Of a stretch of DNA of 64,000 nucleotides, positions 46,987-59,940 are shown piece after piece. The first letter of the stretch is position 1. Every line of letters begins with the position of its first letter. The translations under genes were made by a program, and so were the position numbers. The notes under the pieces were generated by a model. The model searched no databases, was not told where the DNA came from, and saw only the letters and a list, made by a program, of their open reading frames with translations. Origin of the DNA: Phaeosaccion multiseriatum. Taxonomy: Eukaryota; Ochrophyta, other classes. The stretch is taken from the NCBI GenBank assembly GCA_965112735.1, contig OZ218954.1, positions 1,364,001-1,428,000 of the forward strand, read 5' to 3'.

Positions 46987-47468
46987 GCCTACTGAGGCGC
47001 TGCAGCGGCCACTGCATGTACTTCTCGGCGTCGAGGTTTGCTTGCTTGGTTGATGCCTTGAGCTCGCGGAGGGACTTCTCCTCAGTCTAAGGGGGGCAAA
47101 GGATGGCAGGGGTGAGGGGGCACCGGCAAAGCACATCAATCACCATTGTAAGACCAGACCAGACAGGTGCTAAGAAATGACAAACAAACAGCCTCTCTCT
47201 CTCTCCCGCCCTCTCTATCTCTCCGTCTCTACCACCTACACATTCTCTTACGTTACCTTCTGTGTGTTCTTGACGGCCAGCACGGCTTGCTGCAGCTGCT
47301 TGAGCTGCTGGTCCAGCTGCTCTCTGTTGCCCGTGTCCACCAGGGAGAGCTCGTGCTGTAACTGGCGCTTGTGGTCAATGTCTGCCAGCACCATAATGAT
47401 GTCCTTTTGTAGACTCTCGGGGAACTTGGCCATATCGAAGCGAGCATCCATTTGCAGGGCCGGATTGG

Positions 47469-47504
<36 letters not shown>

Positions 47505-48126
47505 GTTGTTGTTGTTGCTGCTGCTGTCCCCCGAGCCCCCCTCTCAAGCCCCCAAAACTAAACCCCCCACCTCCTCCTGCTGGTGGTGCCGTGCCTGTCC
47601 CTCCCCCGAATCCAAACGCACTCGTGTTGGCGGGTGCGGCAGTCGCCGCACTTCCTCCTCCAAACGTGGACCCGCCAAAAAGCCCACCCCCGCCACCGCC
47701 ACCTCCCCCGAAGCTGAAGCCGCTGCTGGGAGCGGCAGTGGTAGCAGGCGCCGCCCCCGTAGAGCCGAAGCTAAATCCTCCCCCTCCTGCTGGTGCAGGA
47801 GCCGCGCTCCCGAAACTAAAGCCTCCTGCAGCAGGAGCCGAAGCAGAAGCGGCAGGAGCGGTGCTACCTCCGAAGCTGAACCCCCCACTAGCAGTAGTGG
47901 GAGTGGCAGCTGGGGCGGCGGTCGTCGCACCAAAGCTAAAGCCGCCTGGCGCAGGGGCGGGTGTGGACGCTCCCCCAAAGCTAAATCCGCCTCCTCCGGT
48001 CGCTGGTGCTGCAGCCGTGCTACCGAAGGCACTCGTACCACCACTGCTTCCAAAGACATTGCTGGCCGGAGCGGCTGTGCTACCGAAGGCGCTCGTGCTG
48101 CCAGTGCTCCCAAAGGAAAATGCCAT
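45620..48126 (-). CDS. FG-nucleoporin Nup58/Nup45-like
   Basis: Component of the central channel of the nuclear pore complex; the FG repeats bind transport receptors. Four exons, 47257-48126, 46985-47086, 46511-46704 and 45620-46199, join in phase to 581 residues. Residues 1-210 carry many FG motifs, mostly GFSFG (for example GGFSFGGAS), spaced by Ala/Pro/Gly linkers. A Gln-rich segment follows. The central coiled coil (FPESLQKDIIMVLADIDHKR, then SLRELKASTKQANLDAEKYM, PSPYMERALLRLQERSLSYK, EVANLLRVQHEALMRVSAKV) matches the Nup58 coiled-coil layout. The C-terminus is poly-Gln, then more FG repeats and a basic end GKKKNKK. It starts at an ATG and faces the PP2C gene across about 640 bp. Confidence 0.87.
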
Positions 48127-48765
48127 CTCTTCCGATCAGTTTGGCTGTTGGGACAAATCTTTTAAGACAGGCTGCAATTGCTGACGGCGATACAGCAGAA
48201 GCAGTTGCAGCAGGTGCTATCAGGGAGAGATGGTTTTCCCGCCTCTGCTGCTGGTGCTTGCCCTGTTGATCATCTCATCCTCTGTCTCTCTTTTCCTCTG
48301 CCTCTTCCTGTTGCTGCTTCGGTGTGTGTCACTTCAAGCGAAGCAACGATCCCAAGCGAGGAAGCTCACACAGCAGAGGAATGAAAGAGTATAGAGAAGA
48401 AGGAAGAGGGTGGAGGAGAGAGGACGAGGGAGGAGAAGAGACGAGGGAGGAGAAGAGAGAGGAGTGTGCTCTAGGGTGGGTGGTGGTTCTCCGCCGACGA
48501 TTCCCCCTTGGGGACGCGGCCTCATCTTTCGTCCATCGTCCTCACGGCCCGTAGTTAGGCGAGCTGGAGGCGACGATGCTCTGGATTGGTATTGAGGATC
48601 CAGCAGCAGGTGTGGCGCAGTGCTGGCTGTGGTAGTGCTTGCGCAGCGGGGGGCCACACCTGATTTTTTTCTTGGTTTCAAAAGCATCTCGGGAGAAAGG
48701 GATTTTCGCTCCCTCTCGCCGTCCTCTGCTCCTTGTGCTGCTGAGCAGCGCGTCGAAGCGACACG
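48127..48765. promoter_or_regulatory. Divergent promoter region between Nup58-like and PP2C genes
   Basis: 639 bases between two diverging start codons. It contains GAGGA-rich sequence (48390-48470), and no recognisable core promoter motif is visible. Both promoters are inferred to lie here from gene orientation alone. Confidence 0.5.
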
Positions 48766-49681
48766 ATGATGAGGGTACGACCAGTACAGCAGCAGGCCGT
48801 GGCCCTCAGAGGCGCCGCAGCTTCAAGGCTTCGAAAGGCGCAGGCCAATCGAGCCATTACGGGAGAGGGAGGACAAGCACCATCCTGGCGAACACAGAGC
48901 GCCTCTTCAGCAGCCGCGGCGGCAGGACGGACTTTGCGGCGTCCACTGCCCATGGGTATATCCACTCAGACTATGGGTGCTACAGCAGCTTCGCAGGGCA
49001 GCTGGAGTGGCAGGAGTGGCGCTCATGAGGGATCGAATGGAGGAGGCGAAGGAGGAGAAGGAGAGCGCAGAAGATGGGCGCTCCTCACCACATTGCTCGG
49101 TGCGGCTGTCGCCACGGTGATATCAGGCGCCTCGCTGGGGCGAGGTGGCGGTCAGGAGGCAGCAGAGTGCAGAGGCTTGCAGGAGAGCGAACTGCAGCAC
49201 AAGGAGACACAGAGGCCCGTGGAGGAGAAGTGGCCCTTGGCTCCTCCTGTTGGCGTGGCCAGCAACGTTGGGGTGAGCAACCCCCATGTGCAGCTGGCAG
49301 TGAGCGCCACGTACGCAGCCAACGCGCCCTCGGAGGACAGGCACGATATTGTGGAGACCCGCGCCGGCGATGTCATCGCTGCTGTGGTGGATGGGCATGG
49401 AGGGGGGCAGGTGAGGCAGGGGGGGGGGGGGGGGTGAGGCCGGGAGGGGAAGGATTCAGGAAGGGGGGGGGGTGGTGAGGGAAGGGGTGTGGGTCATGGA
49501 GTGATTGGGTGAGCGAATGGGGGCGTAGGTGAGTAGGTGGCTGAACGAGAGGGCGAGTGAGGGAGGAAGTGAGTGGGTGAGTGGGATTTAGAATCGGCTC
49601 CCTCAGATACACTCCTTCCTTCTCCTCTGGGTAGAGAGCGAATCCTGCGAGGAACTAGCATATGCGCATATACTGCCTGGG

Positions 49682-49725
<44 letters not shown>

Positions 49726-49735
49726 GAGAGAGAGA

Positions 49736-49770
<35 letters not shown>

Positions 49771-51392
49771 CACCATTCTCGTACAACAGACCTTTGTGGG
49801 AGGTCAGTAGGCCGACACCCCTCTCTCGCTCCCTCCCTCCTCCCCCCTGCCTCTCAAGTGTGCTGAGTTTGTGTGGCGTCGCCTGGCATACACTCTGGAG
49901 AAGGAGATTCACAACGCGGGGGAGGACAACTTGGAGAGCACCAAGGAGGAGGGCATTCACAAGTGCCTCGCGAGGACCTTCATGAGAGTTGAGAGGCGCT
50001 TCCTGTACCAAGTAAGTCAGGGGGAATGGGGGGAGGGGGGCGGTTTCGGCGGGTTCGGGCTGGGCTGGGCGTGTGTGGTTCTCGGGTAGACGAGAGAATG
50101 AGTGACTGAGTGACTGAGTGAGTGCGTGCGTGAGTGAGTGAGTGAGACGTCGAGAGAGTAGAGAGAGGGGAAGGGAAGGGAAAGAGAGAGGAGAGAGACT
50201 CACAGAGAGAAAAGAGGAGTGTGTGTGTGCAGGCAGAGAGAGCCCAGTCAGATGAAAGAGAGAGAGAGAGAGAGAGGGAGGGACACAGAGAGGGGTTGAG
50301 GGAGCACGAGAAGAGGGAGAGGCAGAGGTAGAGTACGAAATGGAAGGGGAGGTAACATCTCTGACAGGATCAGTAAATGATGCCCCCCCTCGTCCCATAC
50401 TGGATGCCTCTAAATGGCCCTGGATCAACTCACCCCCCCATCTCCTTCCGCATCTACTTTCATAGGTGAAGAGCGCCTTCGACGTCGGCTTCGGTGACGT
50501 GGCGCGAGTGGGTGCGTGCGTGGTAATGGCGCTGGTGCGAGGGAATACCCTCTACGTGGCCAACGCAGGGGACTGTCGAGTGGTGCTTGGGCGGAGAAGG
50601 GAGGGGGGCGAAGGGGAGGGAGAGGAAGGGAAGACTCTGGCCATCGTCAACAGCGACGATGAGGAGGTGGAGGGCGTGGCATCAACATCAACAGCAGGAA
50701 CAGCAGGAACAACATCATCATCAACAGCATTGCCTCCGCCCACGTCGCTGGGAATGACTGTGAAGAAGGTACGGATGGAGGCCTTGCCCCTCTCCAGAGA
50801 CCACAGCGCCAACGAAGCAGAGGAGCAGGCCAAGCTGCGCATGCTGCACCCCAACGAGATTGACATCATCAACTGCAAGCGGCCGAAGGTGTGCTATGTC
50901 AAGGGCCGGCTGCAGCCCACCCGTTCCCTCGGGGATGCGTATCTCAAGTACTCGGAGTTCAACGCGTCGCCAGGTGGGAATGAGCTGCTCAAGGGGTCAG
51001 GCCGCTACCTCCCTGCCCCCTACACGCCACCTTACATTTCAGCAGAGCCAGAGATTGCCTCACATAAGATCGACCCCGCTCGAGACGAGTTTCTCATCAT
51101 GGGCAGCGATGGCGTGTGGGACTACCTCAAGAATGAGGAGGCCGTGGCGGTGGTGCAGGGCATGGTGGAGGAGGGAAGGGGGGATCAGGCAGGGGATGCC
51201 ATCGTGGAGGCCGTGCTGGCAAGGGCGGCGGAGAAGTATGACTTGAGTCGAGAGGAGTTGTTTCAACTCAGCAGGGGTAGGGCCAGGAGGACCAAGCATG
51301 ATGACATTACGTGTGTGGTGCTCTTCTTGGGTAACGCGAGGCCCAAGCAGGACCAGGCTACTGCTACTGTTTCTGCTCTACCGACGCCGTGA
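48766..51392 (+). CDS. PP2C-type protein phosphatase, pyruvate-dehydrogenase-phosphatase-like, membrane-anchored
   Basis: Mg/Mn-dependent Ser/Thr phosphatase. Three exons, 48766-49410, 49859-50011 and 50466-51392, join between codons to 574 residues. The N-terminus is Arg/Ala/Gln-rich without acidic residues (a mitochondrial-type presequence), with a helix at about 104-121 (WALLTTLLGAAVATVISGA). PP2C motifs in order: EDRHDIVETRAGDVIAAVVD followed by GHGG (metal-binding Asp-Gly-His-Gly), VGACVVMALVRGNTLYVANA then GDCR, LSRDHSANE, GRLQPTRSLGDAYLK, LIMGSDGVWDYL and HDDITCVVLFL. The NAPSEDRH start, the YTPPYISAEPEI segment and the KYSEFN insert resemble PDP1-type phosphatases. The first intron holds GTGAGA repeats and the second GAGAGG repeats. 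Start ATG-ATG. Confidence 0.87.
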
Positions 51393-51987
51393 AGGCAGTA
51401 GTAGAGACGGGGAGAACGGGGGAGGGAGGAGAGGGGGCGGTGGATGCATCCCTTTCTCCCTCTCTGCCTCCCTGGGGCCCTCCTTTGCCGTGATGTATGT
51501 GTTGTATATGTAACGTGTGGCCTCTGGCCTCAGTAAGGTACAGTTCAAGTGCCGCAGGTGAGTTAGTTGTTGAGTTAGTTTAGTTTTTTTATGAGGATTA
51601 CAATAGAAGTTTAGGAAGTTAAAAGAGTGGCAGAGCGCAGCGGCACTGTCCTTCACGTAGCCTCCAATGGTAACTGCGAGTGTAGGAGGAGGGTGTCGAC
51701 AAGGAGTACTACGTTTTATATGTATTATGTAATAATTATATCATATAATAGAAATGATACAACACAGCAGTACAATGGTGGGTACAATGGTGGGTTGAGG
51801 GTCATATCCATAAGTCAAGGATCCATCCAAGTCGCACCAAAGCCCCGCGACGGGTCGCCGCAGTCTGAATGAATGTACCGCATCCAACAAGCAGTATGAA
51901 TGAATGCAAAGAAGAAGAAGGACCGCATCCAACAACCAGTGTGATGTATATACACAAAGGGGTCTCTCTCCACACATGTCTGCGGGC

Positions 51988-52018
<31 letters not shown>

Positions 52019-52020
52019 TT

Positions 52021-52072
<52 letters not shown>

Positions 52073-52108
52073 TGTGTGTGTGCGTGTGTGTGTGAGTGGG
52101 GGGGGAAT
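51393..52108. other. Convergent 3' intergenic region
   Basis: It lies between the PP2C stop and the channel-gene stop. An AT-rich patch (51715-51760) probably carries 3' processing signals. Near-duplicate words GGACCGCATCCAACAA and TACCGCATCCAACAA occur at 51878 and 51920. A (GC)n(GT)n alternating purine-pyrimidine tract lies at 51985-52100. No gene is seen. Confidence 0.6.
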
Positions 52109-55100
52109 CTAAGAGACGTTCATTGAATGCACTCCTCCGTTTCCTCCTTCTCCTCCTCCCCTTCCGCTGCCGAGCTGTGCATCCTGAATGGCCGCAAGGC
52201 GAGCCATCTCAGCCTTTGCCAAGCTCCTCCTCTTCTGGGCAGGGTCTCTGGTGCTGCTCCTCCTGCGGGCATGGGACCCTCCACCGCCGATGAGACTGCA
52301 AGTTGCTGCCCCCACCCGATGCTCTGATGACATTGCCTCGCCCAGGCGTACAGCAATCGGTGTGTCGAGCTTTACTCCTACTCCTACTCCTACTCCTTCT
52401 CCCCCCCCCCCCGATCCTCCTCCTTCTCCGCCTCCTCGCTCTCCCTGTGCTTCTTCTAGGTCTCCTCCTCCTCCTCCTCCTCCTCCTCCTCCTCCTCCTC
52501 CTCCTCCTCCTCCTCCTCCTCCTCCTCCTCCTCCTCCTCCTCCTCCTCCTCCTCCTCCTCCTCCTCCTCCTCCTCCTCCTCCTCCTCCTCCTCCTTCTCC
52601 TCCTCCTCCTCCTCCTTCTCCTCCTCCTCCTCCTCCTCCTCCTCCTCCTCCTCCTCCTCCTCCTTCTCCTCCTCCTCCTCCTCCTTCTCCTCCTTCTCCT
52701 CCTCCTTCTCCTCCTCCTCCTTCTCCTCCTCCTCCTTCTCCTTCTCCTCCTTCTCCTTCTCTTTCTCCTTCTCCTCCTCCACCTTCTCCTCCTCCTCCTC
52801 CTCCTCCCTCTCGTCCGTCCTCGATCGGATCACCAGGGCCTGCATTCCCAAACAGACGACTGGCAGCCCTAGACAGAGTTGAAGCCTTCGATACCGCCAC
52901 GGCTCCTGCTATCCCGGCAAGTAGGGGGGAGGCTTTCATCTTAGACACTTCACGTGAGCGCGTGACGATGTCCACACCGACGTGCCATCTGTTGAGGGAG
53001 AAGGAAGAGCCAGTTGTGTGGGGGAGGGGGGAGGAGGGGGAGAGAACCACACGTGAGACTTGCGCATCCATAGAAAGAAGAGGGGCTGCAGTAGGCATCC
53101 CTGTTTCCTGTATGCTGTATCCTGTAGACTGCGGATTGTAGACTTGGAGACCTCTGTAAAGCCGTACACGCCATGGACGGACGACTGTGAGATAGTGACA
53201 CAACACACACGCACACAAACGCACACACGCACGCACGCACACACACACATCCACACACACAGACACACACAGACACACACACGCACACACACAGACACAC
53301 ACACGCACGCACACACATGCACTCACACACGGCCACACACACAGACACACAGACACACACGCACACACACAGACACACACACGCACGCACACACACAGAC
53401 ACACACACAGACACACACACGCACCCACACACATCCACACACACAGACACACACAGACACACACACGCGCACACACGGACACACACACGCACACACACGC
53501 ACGCACTCACACACACCCACACACACACCCACACACACACGCACAGACACGCGCAGACACGCACACCCATACGCACATACCACACACGCATATATATACA
53601 CGAACACACGGACGAATGTAAGGTGGACTTGCCTGCCTTTGCCGCCGATGTTTGCGAGGCGTACGACCCACGCGCTGCAGTCAGGTGTGATGCCCTCACA
53701 CAACACGTCGGTGTGCACCTCGCTGCCAGTGCTGCCCAAGAAGCCGGCAATGAGGTCGTTCTGTGTACGCGCATGCACCCACAGACAGGGGGAGAGGGAG
53801 GGAGGGAGGGAGGGAGGGAGGGAGGGAGGGAGGGAGGGAGGGAGGGAGGGAGGGAGGGAGGGAGGGAGGGAGGGAGGGAGGGAGGGAGGGAGGGAGGGAG
53901 GGAGGGAGGGAGGGAGGGAGGGAGGGAGGGAGGGAGGGAGGGAGGGAGGGAGGGAGGGAGGGAGGGAGGGAGGGAGGGAGGGAGGGAGGGAGGGAGGGAG
54001 GGAGGGAGGGAGGGAGGGAGGGAGGAAGGGACGGAATGAGGGAGGGAGGGAGGGAAGAAGGGGGGGAGGAAGGGATGGAGGGAGAAGGACCACGCCACCA
54101 TGCACATGACAAAGGTCGCGCAGCAAGGCAAGGATTGTCGTTAGAGCCCCCCACGGAAGGATCCTCCTTCATATGAACCCCTCGCCATCGATCACCACCA
54201 CCGCCGCCCCTAGCTAGCCCGACCATCCCATCTGCCGCCATCTATTGCCATCTGCTCCATCTTTTACCTGCATGGCCGAGTTGAGGTAAGCAATGCACTC
54301 CTCCAGCCTCGTCCGGTCTAGCGAGTACAGCTCCGTGTCCGTGAGCGCCACGACCGTCTCGAGTCGGATACCCGACGAGCTGAGGAGACACGTCTCTCCC
54401 AAGTGATGTCCCACCGGCACCGCCTTACCCATCAGCTGATGCTTGCGTCGCATTAGATGTGCGGAGTACTTTGGTGCAGCCAGGAGCGTGACCCGGTCGG
54501 TCGTCATGGTCACACACACCACACCGGAGCGGACAAAGAAGATTTCCGACCCCATCTCCCCGGCTTCATAGAGCACGTCGTCATGCAAGCAGGTTTGCGG
54601 CACCATTGCCAGACAGAGCCGCTTCTTGGTGAGGGTGGGGCAGTCGGCAAGGATGGAGTACTCGTCCATCCAGGCGCCGTGCACGAGCGAGTAGAGGTCC
54701 ATGCGAAGGGGCTCGGACAGGGGCGCCATTAACTCGGACTCGTCGAGGACGCCCGAGGTGTGCCAGCGATGGTGGTGGTGCACTCGGATGGCGGCTTGGA
54801 GGTGCTCGGGTAACTCTCGAGTCCGCATGTAGCCCGACAAGCCGTGCATCTTCTCTTTGAACGCCGCACCCCCCACCGTGTCCTGCGTCTGGAACAGGGC
54901 GGAGAAGGCGCCGATGAGGCCCGCGACCCAGCAAGCCCCGGAAATCACCACCACCCATTCCCAAAACGTCTCCAACCGGGTGAGAGGGTGGATATCTCCG
55001 TAACCGATGCTGCTCAACGTGGTGAGCGTGTAGTAAAAGGCTCTCGCGTAGCACCGCCCCACGCCTACATTGCACACGTCATGCTCATCTGTTTCTGGGT

Positions 55101-58100
55101 CGGCGTGGGCGGTGGCGAGGCCGTCTTCAGTGGCCCAGGTGATGTCCTCGAGGTACTCTGCGTAGCGGTGGATGATGAACCAGGCACACGCCCACCAGTG
55201 GTTCACCTAATAAGCGGGGGGGGGGGTGAGGGCGGACGGTGGACAGAGACAAAGGACGGCACAGTTTCAGTTTCAGTTTCAGTTTCAGTTTCAGCTTCTT
55301 CGCTTCCGTTTCAGTTTCAGTTTTTGCCCACTTATCACTCAGCCACTCACCCACTTACTCACCACCAACTCAACCCACCTCCCGTCCCGCCCACCCAACC
55401 CCCCTCACCTCCTCACGCCCCTACACCCCCCCCCCACTCCCTCATCACTCACCAACACGTAGCTGCTGAACACCTTGAGCAATAACCGCATGGGCATACC
55501 GAGCCGTATTCTCCACATCAGCCCCGCCTTCTCTAGTCCCTCCATGTAGGTCGGCAGTCGCCACATTCTCAGCAGCCGAATGAGCTTGAGGAACAGCACG
55601 ACTGTCCGCTCTTCCCCCACCCCCCCCACCCACCCGGACAAAGCCAGGAGCTCCCACGGCATGGAGGCCACGAAGTCCAGCAGGAACTTGTCCTTGACGT
55701 AGCGCTCGATTCGGGCTCGTAGACTAATGTCTCCCATGTCTCCTTCTGCCTCATCCACCGCCGCTGTCGCCGCGCCCCCTGTCGCTCCTCCTCCTCCGTC
55801 CGTCGCGCATCCTCCCCCCCCTCCTCCCCCTCCTCCTCCTCCTGCTGCTGCTGCTGCTGCTACTCCTCCTCTTCCTCCTCCTCCTCCCCCTCCTCCTTCT
55901 CCTTCTCCTTCTCCTCCGTCTGCCGCCAGCACCCTTTCTCCGCCACCTCCGTCGCTAGTATGGTCCCCGAGGGGAAAGAAGATGGCTCGGAAGACCATAT
56001 CCGTCAGAAAGAAGGCATCTACCACGGTATCCAACGCGATCCAAAGCCCGCTGTACCCGCTACTATTGACACTACTACTACTACCCTCCACCCCACTACT
56101 CCCACCACTACTAATGCCGCTAAAGGCGAGGCGGAAGGGAAGTGAAACCGCCAAGTATGTAACCGCGAGGAACATCGAACACTCCCACAAGATCCGAAAC
56201 GTGCAAGTCGGATTCACCCACTCCGGTGGTCCCCTCGACCGATGCCGCAGCTTTCTATCGCGCCTCTTGACTTCAATCCACTCCAGCACAGGGAGCACCA
56301 CCACTCGCCCGAGTGTCCAGTGGAGCCATTGCTGCTCCGCACTCCCGTGGGTGGTGGTGGGGGTGGTCTTGGTCCTCATGGGCGTCATGCTTCGATCAGC
56401 TCTCTTACCTCTCACCGAACCTCCCATTGCCCCCTCTTCCCCCCCCCCCCCCTCTCCTCCTCCTCCTCCTCCTCCTCCTCCTCCTCCTCCTCCTCCTCCT
56501 CCTCCTCCTCCTCCTCCTCCTCCTCGTGACACTTCCAAATCCGACGCCGTCCCTGTCCATGTGGTGTCCTCCACGGTGCCCTCCTCTGACGCACTATCCG
56601 AGCCCTCCGCAACCCGCTTCAGCATCTCCATGTCACCCCCACGCCCCCGTCCCTGCCCCCCCCCCTCCCCGTTCCCCTCTCGCTTTGCTTGGGCCTTGGC
56701 CATGTCCACCTCTGAATCATCTTCGGCTGCCACGCGCTTGTGCAGTCTCCCCAGAAACCCCATGGCTCTGAACAAGACCCCGCCCATCACCGACCCACCA
56801 GAGTGTGTCCGTTTCTGCCGCTTCTGCTGCAGCAAGTGGTGGTCTTCCCTCCAGGCGCTGTCGCCATCTGCTGAAGCGGTCATCCCCGACCCCCCCCCCT
56901 GGGGAGTCTGGTCCACGGGGGGCGTGTTGGCGCGGCCGAGGGAATGGGGTAGGGCAGAGAATCGACGGGCCCGGTCCTTCTCACTGATGCCCATCAAGCG
57001 ATAGAGCTTCTCCCCTGGTATCTGCGCCTTGCTCCAGTTGCTCTGCACGGCTTCGTTCCTCTTTTGATTGCCGAGGCGAAGGTCGCATAAGTCATCGTTG
57101 AGTGAGTAAGGGTCGATGTTCGCGGCTCGAAGCTCCCTGTGATATCGACGTCGAAATGTGATGTCGTGTCGTGTCGTCCCAACAAGAAATAAGAACGATG
57201 GAGAGCAAATAGAGGCGGAAGGAGGCGAGTCATTTCAGTTTCAAGTCAGTCGTCCGTTTTCCATCCCCTATCGTACCTCAACGTCACGCAACGCAACGGA
57301 AAACACACCATCGGTGTTAACCCTCAACGCTTCATCTTCACGCTGAACCCTCAACGCACCTCTCAAAGTCCTCCTTATCGAGGCGCAGTAGCTCGCAAAA
57401 CGTCAACGCCCTCACACTCGCAGACCGTTCCGTCATGAAGAAGAGCGCTGTGTCACCAAAGAATGATCCCTTTCCGAGAATGGCCACCACCACGGAGCCG
57501 TCCAAGCGTTGACCGCGGCTTCCTGCTACCCGAGAGGAAAGTGGGGGAGACCCTCCTCCTGCTCCCCCTCCTCCTCCTGCTCCTCCTCCTCCTCCTCGTC
57601 CTCCTCCTGCTGCGCCTCCTCCTTCTCCTCCTCCTCCTCCTCCTCCTCCTCCTCCTCCTCCTCCTCCTCCTCTTCCTCCTGCTGCTGCTGCAGGTACATC
57701 CAGTGGCGCCACCCGCCGACTTGAGCGAAAGCCAATGCTGAGCCTCGGCAACCGGTGCCGCTGCGAAGATGGCTCAGAGTTTGATGGATTCTCGCTCAGC
57801 AACTCGATACCCTCATCCTCCTCCTCGCCGACCTCGTTGATCTCCTCCTTCTGCTGCTGCTCCTTGCTGGGCTCCTCGGTATGTGGCTTCAGTGGTACTG
57901 TTCCTCCCTTGGCTACGGTGCCTGATCGACTCACCACCACCTCTACCCTTCCCTTGTCCACGAAGAACATTTCCTTGCCCGTCTCGCCCTCCTGAATGAT
58001 GACGTCACCCCGAGCGTAGATCTGAAACCGTCACACCACAGAACCGAATGGATATATGGGGAGGCGTGCGGTAGTGCCACCAGCCAAACAGGCGGTAGCG

Positions 58101-59905
58101 AGGTGAGGCGGTACGAAGTTTCAGTTTCAGTTTCAGTTTCAGTTCTTTTTAAAGCCAAACACTCACTCAAGCACACCCTCACACAGTCAGTCACTCAGTT
58201 ACTCAGTCACACACTCACTCACTCACTCATTCCCTCAAGGAATCACGCACTCACTCACTCGCTCACTCACTAACTCACTCTCACTCACTCTCACTCACTC
58301 GCTCACTCCCTCCCACCCACCCAACTTCCCCCCCCACGCATGTACGCACTCACGCCCTCCGACACACACTCACCTCCTGATGTAGACACATACTCAGAGC
58401 CTTGAGCACATCCCCCCCGCAGCGCGTGAGAAAGTGACACGTCTGTAGCACCGCTTCTCTTGAACTCTCACATACGGCAAGACGAAGGGTCATGGGAAGC
58501 TCTTCGTATTGGGCCTCCTCCCTACCCAACAAACCCCCGTGCTGCCGCCACACGTAGTCCATAAAGGAGTTGACTCGCTTCGTGATGTCGTCGCTGAGAG
58601 CGTGACGGTGCATGTAGTTGCGGAGGGCGTCGGCGGTGGATAGAAACTCCGACTGGATGAGGCGATGAGGTGAAGGTAGGGGGGCGGGGGGGGGATGAGG
58701 CAATCAGTCATTCGAATGGACAGCGAAAAAGCAGCATGGGGATCGAAACTGAGACTGACACTGAGACGGAGGCTGAGACTGAGAGTTCCGTGGGGACAGA
58801 TGTACACCTCTCGGGGATATCATTCATCATTCATCATTCATCATTCATCCACTCTCTCTCTATGTCTCTGCTTGCATCTCCCTCCACAACTCACTTATTC
58901 ACTCATTCACTCATTCACTCACTCACTCACCTCCTTGGAATCGAGATTGGCCACGAGATTGGCGACATTGCCAATGATGGTGGCATTCATCGTCATGCCA
59001 AACAGAATGCACAGAAACACATATAGCGTCTCCCCGTAGTTGGCGGGAATGACGTCGCCAATCACCACGACAACCAACGTGGGAAGTGACCAATTCAGCG
59101 CCCGAATGTAACGGTCCACGGTAGATCCGCCGTCCTCCGCCACGAGGCCATTCTCGATCTGGAGGCCGACCCAAGTGCCCTATTTTTGGTGTCGTATTCG
59201 ATTATTGCGAATATCGATGTTCCAAATTTAGATGGTCGACAGTGTTGATGTCGATGTCGGTGTGGACGTCGATCCGGGGGTGCGGGGGTTGGGGTGGGAG
59301 GGGGTATGAGTACCCATGTGATACGTGGGGTATAGCGCCAGCACACAAGCACACACGCACCTACGCGCACACGCACACAGGGGCACACACACACACAAAA
59401 ATACATACACGCACGCACACACGCATGCATACACGCATCCACACATGTACACACACATACAGATATACATACACACACACGCACACACGCACGCATACAC
59501 ACACACGCAGGAACGCACCTCCCAGCTGTCCACATCCCCACGGAATCGCTTGAACTTGGCCATGAGATAGAAGCCGCACGCCGCCCAGTGCGAGATCATC
59601 AGCACCCCTCCAAGCAGCTTGGCCAGCTGCACCGGCAAGTCACTCAAACCGAAGCTCTGCGCCGCTCGCTCCACAGACAGAGCGGCCGAGGCGGTGCGAG
59701 AGAGACGTGCGAGCTTTAACAGCCGCATGACGGCAAGGACGACGATGGCCGCCGCAGGAGAGTGGGGTTGCACGATGAGAAAGCCGGCAATGTCCAAGGG
59801 AAGGCATGCCACAAGGTCTGACAACAGAGGCCCCTCCTTGTATGCCGTCCATATTGCGTCGTGATGCTCGATGAGCTCGCCCTGTTGTGAAGTGAGCGAT
59901 GTGTG

Positions 59906-59940
<35 letters not shown>

